64,000 nucleotides of DNA from Actibacterium sp. MT2.3-13A (lineage in GTDB: Bacteria > Pseudomonadota > Alphaproteobacteria > Rhodobacterales > Rhodobacteraceae), in contig NZ_JAGSOU010000003.1 of assembly GCF_018139985.1 (NCBI RefSeq), positions 1 to 64,000 on the forward strand, read 5' to 3'. The position numbers were made by a program, and so were the translations under genes. This document shows, piece after piece, positions 23,819 through 32,728 of this stretch. Each line of letters opens with the position of its first letter. Positions within the stretch are counted from its first letter, which is position 1. The notes under the pieces are model-generated. The model had not been told where the DNA came from, made no database searches, and was given only the letters and a program-made list of their open reading frames with translations.

Positions 23819-24775
23819 CTAGAAGTCGAAGTTGACCAGCCGATACAGAACGAAAATTCCGAACGACATGATGACGAGGCAGCCGACGACCACCTGGGTT
23901 CCGTATCCGCTTTCCCAGAGCGGGTCGAAATAGGTGGGCACCAGCGCCCGGATCATCGCGAACAGAAAGAAGGGGAAGACGGCCATGACCATGGCGGTGA
24001 TCCGGCCCTCGGCCGAGATGGCACGGATCTTTGCCTTGAGCATGATGCGCGCGCGGATCATGCCGGAGAGGTTTTCGAGGATCTCGGAGAGGTTGCCGCC
24101 GGTTCCGCGCTGCACCGTGACGGTCACCGCCAGAAGCTTCAGTTCCGGGGCGCCCACGCGCTCGAACATGTTGAGCATGCTGGTTTCGAGATCGGCGCCG
24201 AAGGTGAGCTGATCGCTCAGGATCCCGAATTCCGTCCCGATCGGGTCCGGCATTTCCTTGGCGACCAGCGCGATGGCCGCGTTCAGCGGGTGACCGGCAT
24301 TGAGCGAGCGCACGATGATGTCCATCGCCGGGGGCAGCTGGGCGGTGAACCGCTTGATCCTCTTGGAGCGCTGGTACAGCACCAGCAGGATCGCCATCGC
24401 GGCGGCGAAGGCGGCGGCCAGCACGATCTGGAACGGCAGCGGGACCCGCAGCACGGAAAAGGTCAGCCCCCAACCGATCAGAAAGAACGCCACCAGATAG
24501 CCGAAGCGGCGCGCGGCCGTCATCTGCATGCCGGACTGGGTGTAGAAGCGCGCGAACCATTTCTGCGTGAAGGCCCTGTCCCAGTCCGAGGACAGGCCGC
24601 GGCGTTTCAGGATCTCGGTGTAGGAGGTGGTCTGGTCGCCGCTTTCCTTCAGCGCCCGCAGCCGCGAATTGACTTCGGCCGCGCTGCGGCGCGAGCCGAG
24701 CGCCGCGCGCAGCAGCGTATCGGCGACAAGCAGGGCCGCAACGAAGATGCCGGCATATATGAAGATAAGTTCCAT
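23819..24775 (-). CDS. tadB: Tad pilus inner-membrane platform protein TadB
   Basis: 318 residues of the GspF family. The N-terminal membrane segment (LIFIYAGIFVAALLVADTLL) is followed by a soluble linker with DWDRAFTQKWFARFYTQSGM, a hairpin of two segments near 90-125, and the conserved QLPPAMDIIVRSLNAGHPLNAAIALV domain and QRGTGGNLSEILENLSGMIR. It pairs with TadC as the pilus assembly platform and lies 8 bases after tadA. Confidence 0.92.
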   Translation of the reverse strand: MELIFIYAGIFVAALLVADTLLRAALGSRRSAAEVNSRLRALKESGDQTTSYTEILKRRGLSSDWDRAFTQKWFARFYTQSGMQMTAARRFGYLVAFFLIGWGLTFSVLRVPLPFQIVLAAAFAAAMAILLVLYQRSKRIKRFTAQLPPAMDIIVRSLNAGHPLNAAIALVAKEMPDPIGTEFGILSDQLTFGADLETSMLNMFERVGAPELKLLAVTVTVQRGTGGNLSEILENLSGMIRARIMLKAKIRAISAEGRITAMVMAVFPFFLFAMIRALVPTYFDPLWESGYGTQVVVGCLVIMSFGIFVLYRLVNFDF

Positions 24776-24783
24776 GCCGGCCC

Positions 24784-26196
<1,413 letters not shown>

Positions 26197-26220
26197 GGTG
26201 TTGCGCCCTCCAAAGATCGG

Positions 26221-26859
26221 TTACTTGACAATGACTTTCGTACCCGTCCGGACCTTGCTGAATAGGCTGATGACATCGGCGTTGGACAGGCGAAAGCAGC
26301 CCGATGTCTCGTAGCCCCCGATAGAGGCAGCATTATTCGTTCCATGTATCCTGTAAAGCGTGTCGCGCCCGCCCTGGAACAGGTAGAGGGCGCGCGCGCC
26401 CAGCGGGTTGAACGGGCCCGGCGGCACATATTCGGGCAGCGAGGGCTGGCGCGCGCGCATGGCCGAGGGGGGGCGCCAGCCCGGCCATTCGGTCTTGCGC
26501 CCGACGGTGGTGACCCCGGTCCAGACGAAGCCGTCACGCCCGACGCTGATCACATAGCGCTCGGCCATGCCGTCGCCGAGCACGCGGTGCAGCGTCCGGT
26601 CGGCGTTGGATATGATGATCGTGCCCGGCGCCTCGGCCGTGGGGTAGGGGACGATCTGCATAGTCTCGGGCCCGTGCGATCGCGGCACCCGCGCGCGTTC
26701 GGACGCGCGCGTGAGGCCGGCCGGCGCGTTTAGGCCGGCGGCGGGCAGGGGCGGCGGGGCCGCCGCCGGGCCGGCCGCCGCCGCGGCGACGCCGGCGGCC
26801 AGGCACAACGCCCCCGCCACAACCGCCCGCAACAGCCTGAAGACAGGTTCCGCCGTCAA
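26221..26859 (-). CDS. L,D-transpeptidase (YkuD domain), exported
   Basis: 212 residues. Residues 1-27 form a signal peptide (LLRAVVAGALCLAAGVAAAAA), followed by a Pro/Ala linker and the YkuD domain with HGTN (His172) and SGCFRLSN (catalytic Cys188). These enzymes make 3-3 cross-links in peptidoglycan or attach proteins to it. Its ATG overlaps the stop of tadZ (ATGA at 26859-26856) and tadA follows closely, so it is part of the pilus operon. A job in letting the pilus or secretin pass or anchor in the wall is inferred. Confidence 0.9.
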   Translation of the reverse strand: MTAEPVFRLLRAVVAGALCLAAGVAAAAAGPAAAPPPLPAAGLNAPAGLTRASERARVPRSHGPETMQIVPYPTAEAPGTIIISNADRTLHRVLGDGMAERYVISVGRDGFVWTGVTTVGRKTEWPGWRPPSAMRARQPSLPEYVPPGPFNPLGARALYLFQGGRDTLYRIHGTNNAASIGGYETSGCFRLSNADVISLFSKVRTGTKVIVK

Positions 26860-27995
26860 TTCTCGCCTCCAATCCCGATGGTCTTGAGGTATCCGGCCAA
26901 CGCCCTGACGAAGCGCGAGCGCGGGCTGACATCGCTGGGCACCACGCCGCGGTCCACGCTTTCCTCGATGATATCCTTGTCGTCGGGGAGGTAGAAGATC
27001 GGGATGTTGCCGAACAGTTCGCGCAGCTTCGCGCGGCTGATCCTGTGCTCGAACAGCTTTCGCGTCTCCTTGTTGACCACGACGTTGACCTTGAACTCAT
27101 CACCGCGGATCTCGCGGATCCGGCGCAGCATGTCGAGGCAATGCTTGAGCGCCGGCAGGTTCATCTCGGTCACCAGCGTGCAGGAGTTGACGCCGGACAG
27201 CACCTCACTCTTCCAGTCGGTCTCGTAATACGGAATGTCGAGCACCGTGTGGTCGTGTTGCAGCGATACCGAATCCAGCATCCGCAGGACCAGCTCGAAC
27301 CCGTCGAGCTCGGTGTTGATGTCGGGGCGCTTGAACGAATAGACGTAGAAGCCGCGGTCGTGTTTCTGCTGGATCAGGTTGATGAATTCCGCGTCGATCC
27401 GGCTCGGGTTCGAGGCCACGGATTCGAGGTTGTAGGAATTCACCATGTTCAGCACATAGCCACAGTTCCCGGTCGAGAAGTCGAGATCGAACAGCGCGAC
27501 ATTCGCCTTTTTCTTCAGCAGCTTGTTGGCCATGAGATCGGCCATGCAGACGGCGATGGTCGTCGCGCCCGCCCCGCCCACCGTCGAGATGACGGCATGC
27601 ACCTTGTTCTGGACCGCCTTGGCCGTCCGCACCGCCGATTGCAGGACGGAGACGAGCTTGCCCTGATCGACCGGCTTGAGCAGCCAGTCATGGATGCGCA
27701 GCTTGATCAGGCGGTGCACGTCTTCCTGCGCCAGCGGCTCCGAGGTCACGATCAGCGGGACATCGTTGAATTCCCCGTGCAAGTGATTGAGCGTATCGAC
27801 CTCCATCTCGCCGATCCGCTCCACATCGACGATGATGATGTCCGGCTCGAAATCCGGTCGCGCCTTGCCGATGCTGTCGGCACGCACGCCGGCCACGCGG
27901 TAGTGCGGCGACTTCGAGATCATTTCCTCAATGCCCCTGCCGCCCTCATCCGTGGCGCTGACAAGTAGGACATTATAAAGACTGAATGAGGTCAT
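26856..27995 (-). CDS. tadZ: Tad pilus localisation protein TadZ/CpaE
   Basis: 379 residues. Residues ~1-125 resemble a degenerate receiver domain (VLLVSATDEGGRG, IIIVDVERIG, PLIVTSEPL, LKPVDQGKL). A MinD/ParA-like ATPase domain follows, with STVGGAGATTIAVCMADL in place of a normal KGGVGKTT loop, FDLDFSTGN and LDIPYYET. The missing signature lysine is usual for CpaE/TadZ proteins, which bind but barely hydrolyse ATP. It positions the Tad machine, often at a pole. It overlaps the L,D-transpeptidase gene at its 3' end. Confidence 0.9.
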   Translation of the reverse strand: MTSFSLYNVLLVSATDEGGRGIEEMISKSPHYRVAGVRADSIGKARPDFEPDIIIVDVERIGEMEVDTLNHLHGEFNDVPLIVTSEPLAQEDVHRLIKLRIHDWLLKPVDQGKLVSVLQSAVRTAKAVQNKVHAVISTVGGAGATTIAVCMADLMANKLLKKKANVALFDLDFSTGNCGYVLNMVNSYNLESVASNPSRIDAEFINLIQQKHDRGFYVYSFKRPDINTELDGFELVLRMLDSVSLQHDHTVLDIPYYETDWKSEVLSGVNSCTLVTEMNLPALKHCLDMLRRIREIRGDEFKVNVVVNKETRKLFEHRISRAKLRELFGNIPIFYLPDDKDIIEESVDRGVVPSDVSPRSRFVRALAGYLKTIGIGGEN

Positions 27996-28016
27996 TCGGC
28001 ACTCTTCGCTTTCACG

Positions 28017-28634
28017 TCAGCAGGCGATACTGCTGCACAAGTCTTCACTGGTAACGGTGACGGGGTGGGCCGGGATGGTCATCTCGTTGACGCCCAACAG
28101 CGCCCCCATGAACGGCAGGTTGAAGTGCAGGCCATCGAGCTCCAGCGTGATGGTGACGACCGGCCCCCAGGGCCGCCCGATATAACCCAGGCCGCTACGT
28201 TGGTAGGATACCCGGATGTTGGCGGGCCGGATATATTCGTTGAAATCGCACATCCCCGGCATCGAGGTGCCGAAACTTCCGTCGCAGACCCCGTCGCTGC
28301 CATAGACCAGCCGGTTCAGCCGCGCGCCGTCGCAGGGCGTCGTGCCGGCGCCGCAGCTCACCGTGACCGGGGTCGAGGGGGTCTCCCGGCCCTCGTTGCC
28401 GGAATAATCGGCGGTCAGGGGCGTCATGTCGGTGGCCAGAGGGTCGGACACGGCGGCCAGCCGCGCGCCGAGCTGGACGGCCTTGACCGCCTGGTTCCAC
28501 TGGAACACGGCAAAGCCGAATTCGATCAGCGCCGAGAACACGATCAACAGGATCGGAAAGACCAGCAGCCCCTCGACGAGGGTCGCCCCGGTCTCGTTGC
28601 GCGCAAAGGCGCGTATGCCTCGCCGCCTCACCAT
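28017..28634 (-). CDS. TadE-family pseudopilin
   Basis: 205 residues from ATG 28634, which overlaps the stop of the upstream tadE-like gene (ATGGTGA). A short basic N-terminus is followed by the TadE signature NETGATLVEGLLVFPILLIVFSALIEFGFAVFQWNQ, with the conserved Glu at +5 of the hydrophobic helix. The rest is an exported domain with several Cys (VSCGAGTTPCDGA, GVCDGSFGTSMPGMCDF, DLCSSIAC) likely to form disulfides. It is a minor pilin processed by the prepilin peptidase of the same locus. Confidence 0.85.
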   Translation of the reverse strand: MVRRRGIRAFARNETGATLVEGLLVFPILLIVFSALIEFGFAVFQWNQAVKAVQLGARLAAVSDPLATDMTPLTADYSGNEGRETPSTPVTVSCGAGTTPCDGARLNRLVYGSDGVCDGSFGTSMPGMCDFNEYIRPANIRVSYQRSGLGYIGRPWGPVVTITLELDGLHFNLPFMGALLGVNEMTIPAHPVTVTSEDLCSSIAC

Positions 28635-29122
28635 CCCACATACCGCTCCGTATGGGTGTATTCGATTTCGATGATCGGGATTTGCAGCGCCCCGAACAGC
28701 GGCGAGCCGAGGTAGTCCAGCGTCCCCGTGACCGTCACCAGGTCGGTCGAGGCGGGGTGGCTGGGCTGGGGGACGGGTGCGATCGTGAGGTCGGCGGGGT
28801 CGGTCCAACCGGGAACGCGCGGGTTGTCCGCGCCGGTCGGGTTGGGCTTTCCGTAGAAGGCGATGTTCTGCGCTATGGCGACCGAGCACCAGCTGTAGAA
28901 CGGGGGATTTGAGCCCGGCTGCGCCGGCTGGCACCTGGACCAGTAGCGCGCCGCGTCGCGCACCCCGGTCTGAAGCTGGTGGCGCTGCCACAGGACATTC
29001 CCGAATTCCAGAACGCCGATGGAAAAGATCGTCAGGAAAGGCAATAGCAACAGCGCTTCGGTGAGAACCGATCCGGTCTCGTCCTGACGAAGTTTCTGTC
29101 TCGCTCTCGCTCTGCTGGCCAT
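28628..29122 (-). CDS. TadE/TadF-family pseudopilin
   Basis: 164 residues. DETGSVLTEALLLLPFLTIFSIGVLEFGNVLWQRHQLQTGVRDAARY is the TadE-type N-terminal helix with the conserved Glu, followed by a ~110-residue exported domain with two Cys. It is a second minor pilin, translationally coupled to the gene at 28017-28634. The 119 bases between it and the lipoprotein gene upstream show no clear promoter. Confidence 0.85.
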   Translation of the reverse strand: MASRARARQKLRQDETGSVLTEALLLLPFLTIFSIGVLEFGNVLWQRHQLQTGVRDAARYWSRCQPAQPGSNPPFYSWCSVAIAQNIAFYGKPNPTGADNPRVPGWTDPADLTIAPVPQPSHPASTDLVTVTGTLDYLGSPLFGALQIPIIEIEYTHTERYVGW

Positions 29123-29241
29123 CTGCCCTACACCGTTCGGGTTTCAGATATTCAGGGCTGGATCGCGTCCCTCCTGGAGTTTCCGCGGCCCCTGCCGGCG
29201 CCGCGTGCCGTCCGTAATGCGTTCGGAGTCCCCCGAAAGGC

Positions 29242-29439
29242 TCACCCGCCATGTTCGATCGTCGTGTCCTCCACGTGGCGCGGCCAGGGAGAGATCTCCT
29301 GCACGCCGGAATTGTGGCTCATCGCGTTGCCGGCGCGAAAGGTCACGGTGTCCCAGTGGTTGCCGTAATCCGCGCAGGCAGACAGAACGCCGATGGCGGC
29401 CAGGGCGGCCAGCAGCCTACTTCTTCTCGATGAGACCAT
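29242..29439 (-). CDS. Small lipoprotein nested at the 3' end of cpaC
   Basis: 65 residues from ATG 29439, inside the last codons of cpaC (23-base overlap). The signal peptide RRSRLLAALAAIGVLSAC ends in a lipobox, with the lipidated Cys at 22. The mature ~43 residues are hydrophilic, with GNHWDTVTFRAGNAMSHN. Small lipoproteins at this place in Tad loci (TadD/RcpB-like or pilotin-like roles) often help the secretin. No specific family is recognised here. Confidence 0.75.
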   Translation of the reverse strand: MVSSRRSRLLAALAAIGVLSACADYGNHWDTVTFRAGNAMSHNSGVQEISPWPRHVEDTTIEHGG

Positions 29440-30844
29440 CTTCGAACTCCAAGTCAATCATGTGGCCGTAGGGCCCGATCACGCCATCGCCCTCGGCAAA
29501 GCGGCGCAGCAGCTGGCGGTCCACCTCCAGCATGCCCAGCAGGAACAGCTCGACATCGTCGCTGGAGCGCGCGTCGTCCAGCGGCGAGCGCAGCGGCTCG
29601 TCCGGCGCGGCGGGGCGCACCAGGTGCGGGGTCACCAGGATGACCAGGTCGGTTTCGCGCTTCTGGAAGGCGGTGGAGCGGAACAGCGCGCCGAGGACCG
29701 GCACCTGGCCCAGCCAAGGCACCTGCTCGACGTTGCGCTCGTTGCTGGCCTGCAGCAGGCCCGCGATGGCGAAGCTCTGCCCGTCGCGCAGCGAGACCGT
29801 GGTCTCGGCCTTGCGCGAGATGAAGGCAGGTTGACCGTTGACGGTCAGCGAGGTGTCCACATCGCTGACCTCGGGGCTGATCCGCAGGCTGATCAGGTTG
29901 TTGTCCAGCACCGTGGGCAGGAAATTCAGCCGCACGCCGTATTCGCGGTAGCCGGTCTCGGTCGCGACCTCGCCATCCTCGATGATGGATTTGTCGATCG
30001 GGATCTCGCCGCCGACCACGAAATTCGCCTCGATCCCGCTGGTGGTGACCAGAGAGGGGTTGGCCAGGCGCCGTGCCAGGCCCTTTTCCTCGAGCGCGTT
30101 GATCACATAATCGACGCTGGTGCCCGAGATCGACAGCAGATGCCCGACCGCGTTGCCGAAGGGCGCGACGCTGGTCGCGGCGTTGGCTCCGGTGCTGAAG
30201 CGCTGCAATCCCGAGGATTGTTTCGTGCCGGTCAGTTCTACCCCCAGCTCGCGGCCGGAATTGCGGTTGACCTCGAGGATGCGGACGTCGAGCTGCACCT
30301 GCTGCGCGGCGGCCACGCGCAGCGCGTTGACCACCGGCTCGGTGGAATACTGGTCGGCGATCTCCAGCACCCGGCCGAGATCGACGTTGTCCTTCACCGT
30401 ACCCGACAGGCGGATGCGGTCGTTGACGTTGGTGACCTCCACCTGCGCGCTGGGCACGGCCCGGCCGATCGCGGTCCGCAGCTCGGTGTAATCGACCTTG
30501 ATGCGGATATCGATCACCTCCAGCAGCTTCTGCGCGTCGTTGTAGAGGGTGACATTGGTGAAGCCGCTGTTCTTGGCCTGCAGGTAGAGCGAGGTCTCGG
30601 TCAGCGGGAACACGTCGACCACGTCGGTGTTGCCGATCACGATATTCGCGAAGGGCTCGTCGGTCTCGATGGTCAGGGTGTGCCCCGGCGAGATGATCAC
30701 GTTGGAAACCTGCCCGTCGGCGATGTCGATCAGGCGGGTCTGGGCCGACGCGGACGCGGAGCCAAGGGCGAGTCCCCCCGCCATCAGCGCCGCGGCGAAG
30801 AGGCTGCTCAGGCCCCGCGGTGATGTTTTCTGGAAGAAGCTCAT
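29417..30844 (-). CDS. cpaC: Tad pilus outer-membrane secretin CpaC/RcpA
   Basis: 475 residues with a signal peptide (GLSSLFAAALMAGGLALGSASASA). The N-terminal BON-like/STN part (LTIETDEPFANIVIGNTDVVDVFPLTETSLYLQAKNSGFTNVTLY) is followed by VEVTNVNDRIRLSGTV and the secretin core (VQLDVRILEVNR, FVVGGEIPI, VRLNFLPTVL, DGQSFAIAGLLQ, VPWLGQVPVLGALFRS, ELVILVTPHLV-type LVILVTPHLVRP). It forms the outer-membrane channel for the Flp pilus. It lies 85 bases downstream of cpaB. Confidence 0.95.
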   Translation of the reverse strand: MSFFQKTSPRGLSSLFAAALMAGGLALGSASASAQTRLIDIADGQVSNVIISPGHTLTIETDEPFANIVIGNTDVVDVFPLTETSLYLQAKNSGFTNVTLYNDAQKLLEVIDIRIKVDYTELRTAIGRAVPSAQVEVTNVNDRIRLSGTVKDNVDLGRVLEIADQYSTEPVVNALRVAAAQQVQLDVRILEVNRNSGRELGVELTGTKQSSGLQRFSTGANAATSVAPFGNAVGHLLSISGTSVDYVINALEEKGLARRLANPSLVTTSGIEANFVVGGEIPIDKSIIEDGEVATETGYREYGVRLNFLPTVLDNNLISLRISPEVSDVDTSLTVNGQPAFISRKAETTVSLRDGQSFAIAGLLQASNERNVEQVPWLGQVPVLGALFRSTAFQKRETDLVILVTPHLVRPAAPDEPLRSPLDDARSSDDVELFLLGMLEVDRQLLRRFAEGDGVIGPYGHMIDLEFEDGLIEKK

Positions 30845-30929
30845 TCTCTCGGCTCCGATCGCTGGTATGCTGCCACAGGCCCCTTTGGTCGGCGGGAAGA
30901 TCGGATCCCGCGCGCCGGCAGGGGCGTTA

Positions 30930-32009
30930 TTATTGGCCGTCCGGTTCCGTCAGGACCCGGTATTCGTCGCGGCGTCCGTTCCGGATGACCCCGATCGTGG
31001 TCTGCACGCGCGGTGCCGGCGGTGTCACCTTGGCGGGAACTTCGACCGGCACTTCGACCGGGACCTCGACCTCTTTGACGACCTCTTTTTCGATTATTAC
31101 AGGTTCCTGGTTCTGAATGCTTGCCTCGACGCTGTCCATGCGTTCAGAAAAACCGGCAGTGAATCCTTTTAGCAACTCTTCCAGCGCGCTCAGCCGTTCC
31201 AGCTCCTCGTTGGTCTTGGGCTCTTCGGGCGCGGGGACGAGATCCTCGGCGACGTCGAGATCGCCCAGGTCGCTCAGGGTGACGCGCCGGATGTCCTCGA
31301 CCTCGGTCGAGGCGATGTTGCGCAGAGCCAGCGACAGCGTGCCGATGCTGGCGCCCAGCGTCAGTTTCTGCGCCTCCTCGGTATTGACCTCGAAGGTGAC
31401 GGTCCGCACCACGCTGGGCTGGTCCTTGCGGTCGTCGGCGATCTGGTCGATGGCCAGAACCTTGACCCCCTGCAGCAGCACGTCGACATAGCCCTCGTCG
31501 CCGGCGCGGCGGGAGGCGCGGGTCAGCATGACATCGACGCGGTCGCCGGGCAGAACGAAGCCGGCCACGCCCTGCACGTCGTTCACGCGGATCGACATCG
31601 CCTTCATCCCGGGGGTCACCGAGGTCGACAGTTTCGCGCGCTGGCCGGGCTCGGTGATCTTGGAGGCGAGGACCGGCTCGCCCGGCTCCATCGAGGAGAC
31701 CACGAAGCGCGCGTCCTCCTCCTTGTCGCTGGTTACGATCTGGCCGACCCGCTCATAGGAGCCGCGCGGCGTGACGTCGCTGGCCCATTCGATCTCACGC
31801 AGCTTTTCGCGGGTGATCCTCTCGCCGAACTGCAGCGCCTCTTCGGCGATCACGATGGTGCGGTGTTCTTCCGCCTTGTCCGAGTCGGACTGGCGGACCT
31901 CGGAAAAGAGGCGCTGCCGCTCCTCGTTAAGCCAAGTCCGCGCGCCGACCACGGCGACCACGGCCAGGATGGCCGCGATCAGCAGGCTGAGAAGTGTGGT
32001 TGACCGCAT
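30930..32009 (-). CDS. cpaB: Tad pilus periplasmic protein CpaB/RcpC
   Basis: 359 residues. An N-terminal membrane anchor (STTLLSLLIAAILAVVAVVGART) is followed by a SAF-like domain (VVSSMEPGEPVLASKITEPG, MKAMSIRVNDVQGVAGFVLPGDRVDVMLTR) and an RcpC C-terminal domain. After residue ~270 a helical stretch leads to an unusual run of Val-Glu/Pro-Val repeats (EVPVEVPVEVPAKV) and a short tail. CpaB/RcpC helps gate the secretin and may bind peptidoglycan. It is the first gene after the pilin gene. Confidence 0.92.
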   Translation of the reverse strand: MRSTTLLSLLIAAILAVVAVVGARTWLNEERQRLFSEVRQSDSDKAEEHRTIVIAEEALQFGERITREKLREIEWASDVTPRGSYERVGQIVTSDKEEDARFVVSSMEPGEPVLASKITEPGQRAKLSTSVTPGMKAMSIRVNDVQGVAGFVLPGDRVDVMLTRASRRAGDEGYVDVLLQGVKVLAIDQIADDRKDQPSVVRTVTFEVNTEEAQKLTLGASIGTLSLALRNIASTEVEDIRRVTLSDLGDLDVAEDLVPAPEEPKTNEELERLSALEELLKGFTAGFSERMDSVEASIQNQEPVIIEKEVVKEVEVPVEVPVEVPAKVTPPAPRVQTTIGVIRNGRRDEYRVLTEPDGQ

Positions 32010-32189
32010 GGAAGCTCTCCCCAGATCCCCGTTTCAAAGCCGTCTTTTGTTGATCTTGCTTGGGGATCACTGATTTGAACAGACATTTTTGACAGCTGCG
32101 GGATGAACCGGCGCCGACTGTCGTTCGTCTTGCGCGATTGAAAGGCCACGGCCCCGCGGAAAGGAAGTAGGCGCCTTCCTGCCGGAACG

Positions 32190-32210
32190 ACGGCGGCACG
32201 AGGCCGCCGT
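32190..32210 (-). terminator. Hairpin between the pilin gene and cpaB
   Basis: A perfect 8-bp stem (on the minus strand ACGGCGGC / GCCGCCGT) with a 5-base loop lies 38 bases after the flp stop. It is followed by few T residues, so it may act as a partial terminator or 3' stabiliser, keeping pilin mRNA above the level of assembly-gene mRNA. Confidence 0.45.
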
Positions 32211-32247
32211 TGCTCCTGCTTGCTCATTGACGCTGCCGTCCCCGCGA

Positions 32248-32454
32248 TTAGCTGGGGGCGCCCAGGTCGGTGTTGCTCATCCAGTCGGCCCAGCTCTGCC
32301 AGCGCAGGCCGAGCTGCTCGCCGAACAGCAGCACAGCCGCGATCACCGCGGCGGTGAGCAGGCCCAGCAGAATGAGGTATTCCGTCAGCGCGAGGCCCTT
32401 CTCGTCGCGTTTGAACTGCGTGAAAATCGTGATCATCGTAATCAGTCTGAGCAT
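32248..32454 (-). CDS. flp: Flp/Fap major pilin
   Basis: 68 residues. A short basic leader (MLRLITMITIFTQFKRDEKG) ends at Gly20, followed by LALTEYLILLGLLTAAVIAAVLLFGEQL, the Flp hydrophobic helix with the conserved Glu-Tyr pair at +5/+6. The tail is only ~20 residues. It is cleaved by the prepilin peptidase encoded at 34449-34934 and polymerised by TadABC. The 274 bases upstream, down to tadG, carry its own promoter region. Confidence 0.92.
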   Translation of the reverse strand: MLRLITMITIFTQFKRDEKGLALTEYLILLGLLTAAVIAAVLLFGEQLGLRWQSWADWMSNTDLGAPS

Positions 32455-32566
32455 AGCGTCCCTCCTTACCCTCAGAATACATTTTCGCCTGTGCCGGCGT
32501 CGGTGATGCTCGATGTCGAGTCTTCACCTTGTGTCCAAATTGTGCCTCAAGGCCGGTAAAGTCCTT

Positions 32567-32580
32567 ATGATCTAAATCAA
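32567..32580 (-). promoter_or_regulatory. FNR/CRP-like box upstream of the flp pilin gene
   Basis: On the minus strand TTGATTTAGATCAT matches TTGAT-N4-ATCAA with one mismatch. It lies 113 bases before the pilin start. A weak -10-like ACAATT would fall at about the class II distance. A 6-bp inverted repeat (ACATTA-N8-TAATGT, 32613-32632) lies further upstream. The binding protein is unknown and a chance match is possible. Confidence 0.35.
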
Positions 32581-32728
32581 GTTTCAGCCTCAGTTTTTTC
32601 AAAGTCAACAAAACATTACCGATTGTTAATGTAATGAACCCATTGTGGCAAAACGGCCTTGATTGTTTCAGATGGGGCCGGGCGCCGACGCTCGGCGGAA
32701 GGGGGCGCCTCCGGCCCCCGGCCTCGGG

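Noticed and set aside
32605-32640. CtrA site in the flp promoter region
   Set aside because: TTAACAAT on the minus strand matches a half-site with one mismatch, but the second half (TTAA after 7 bases) is not present.
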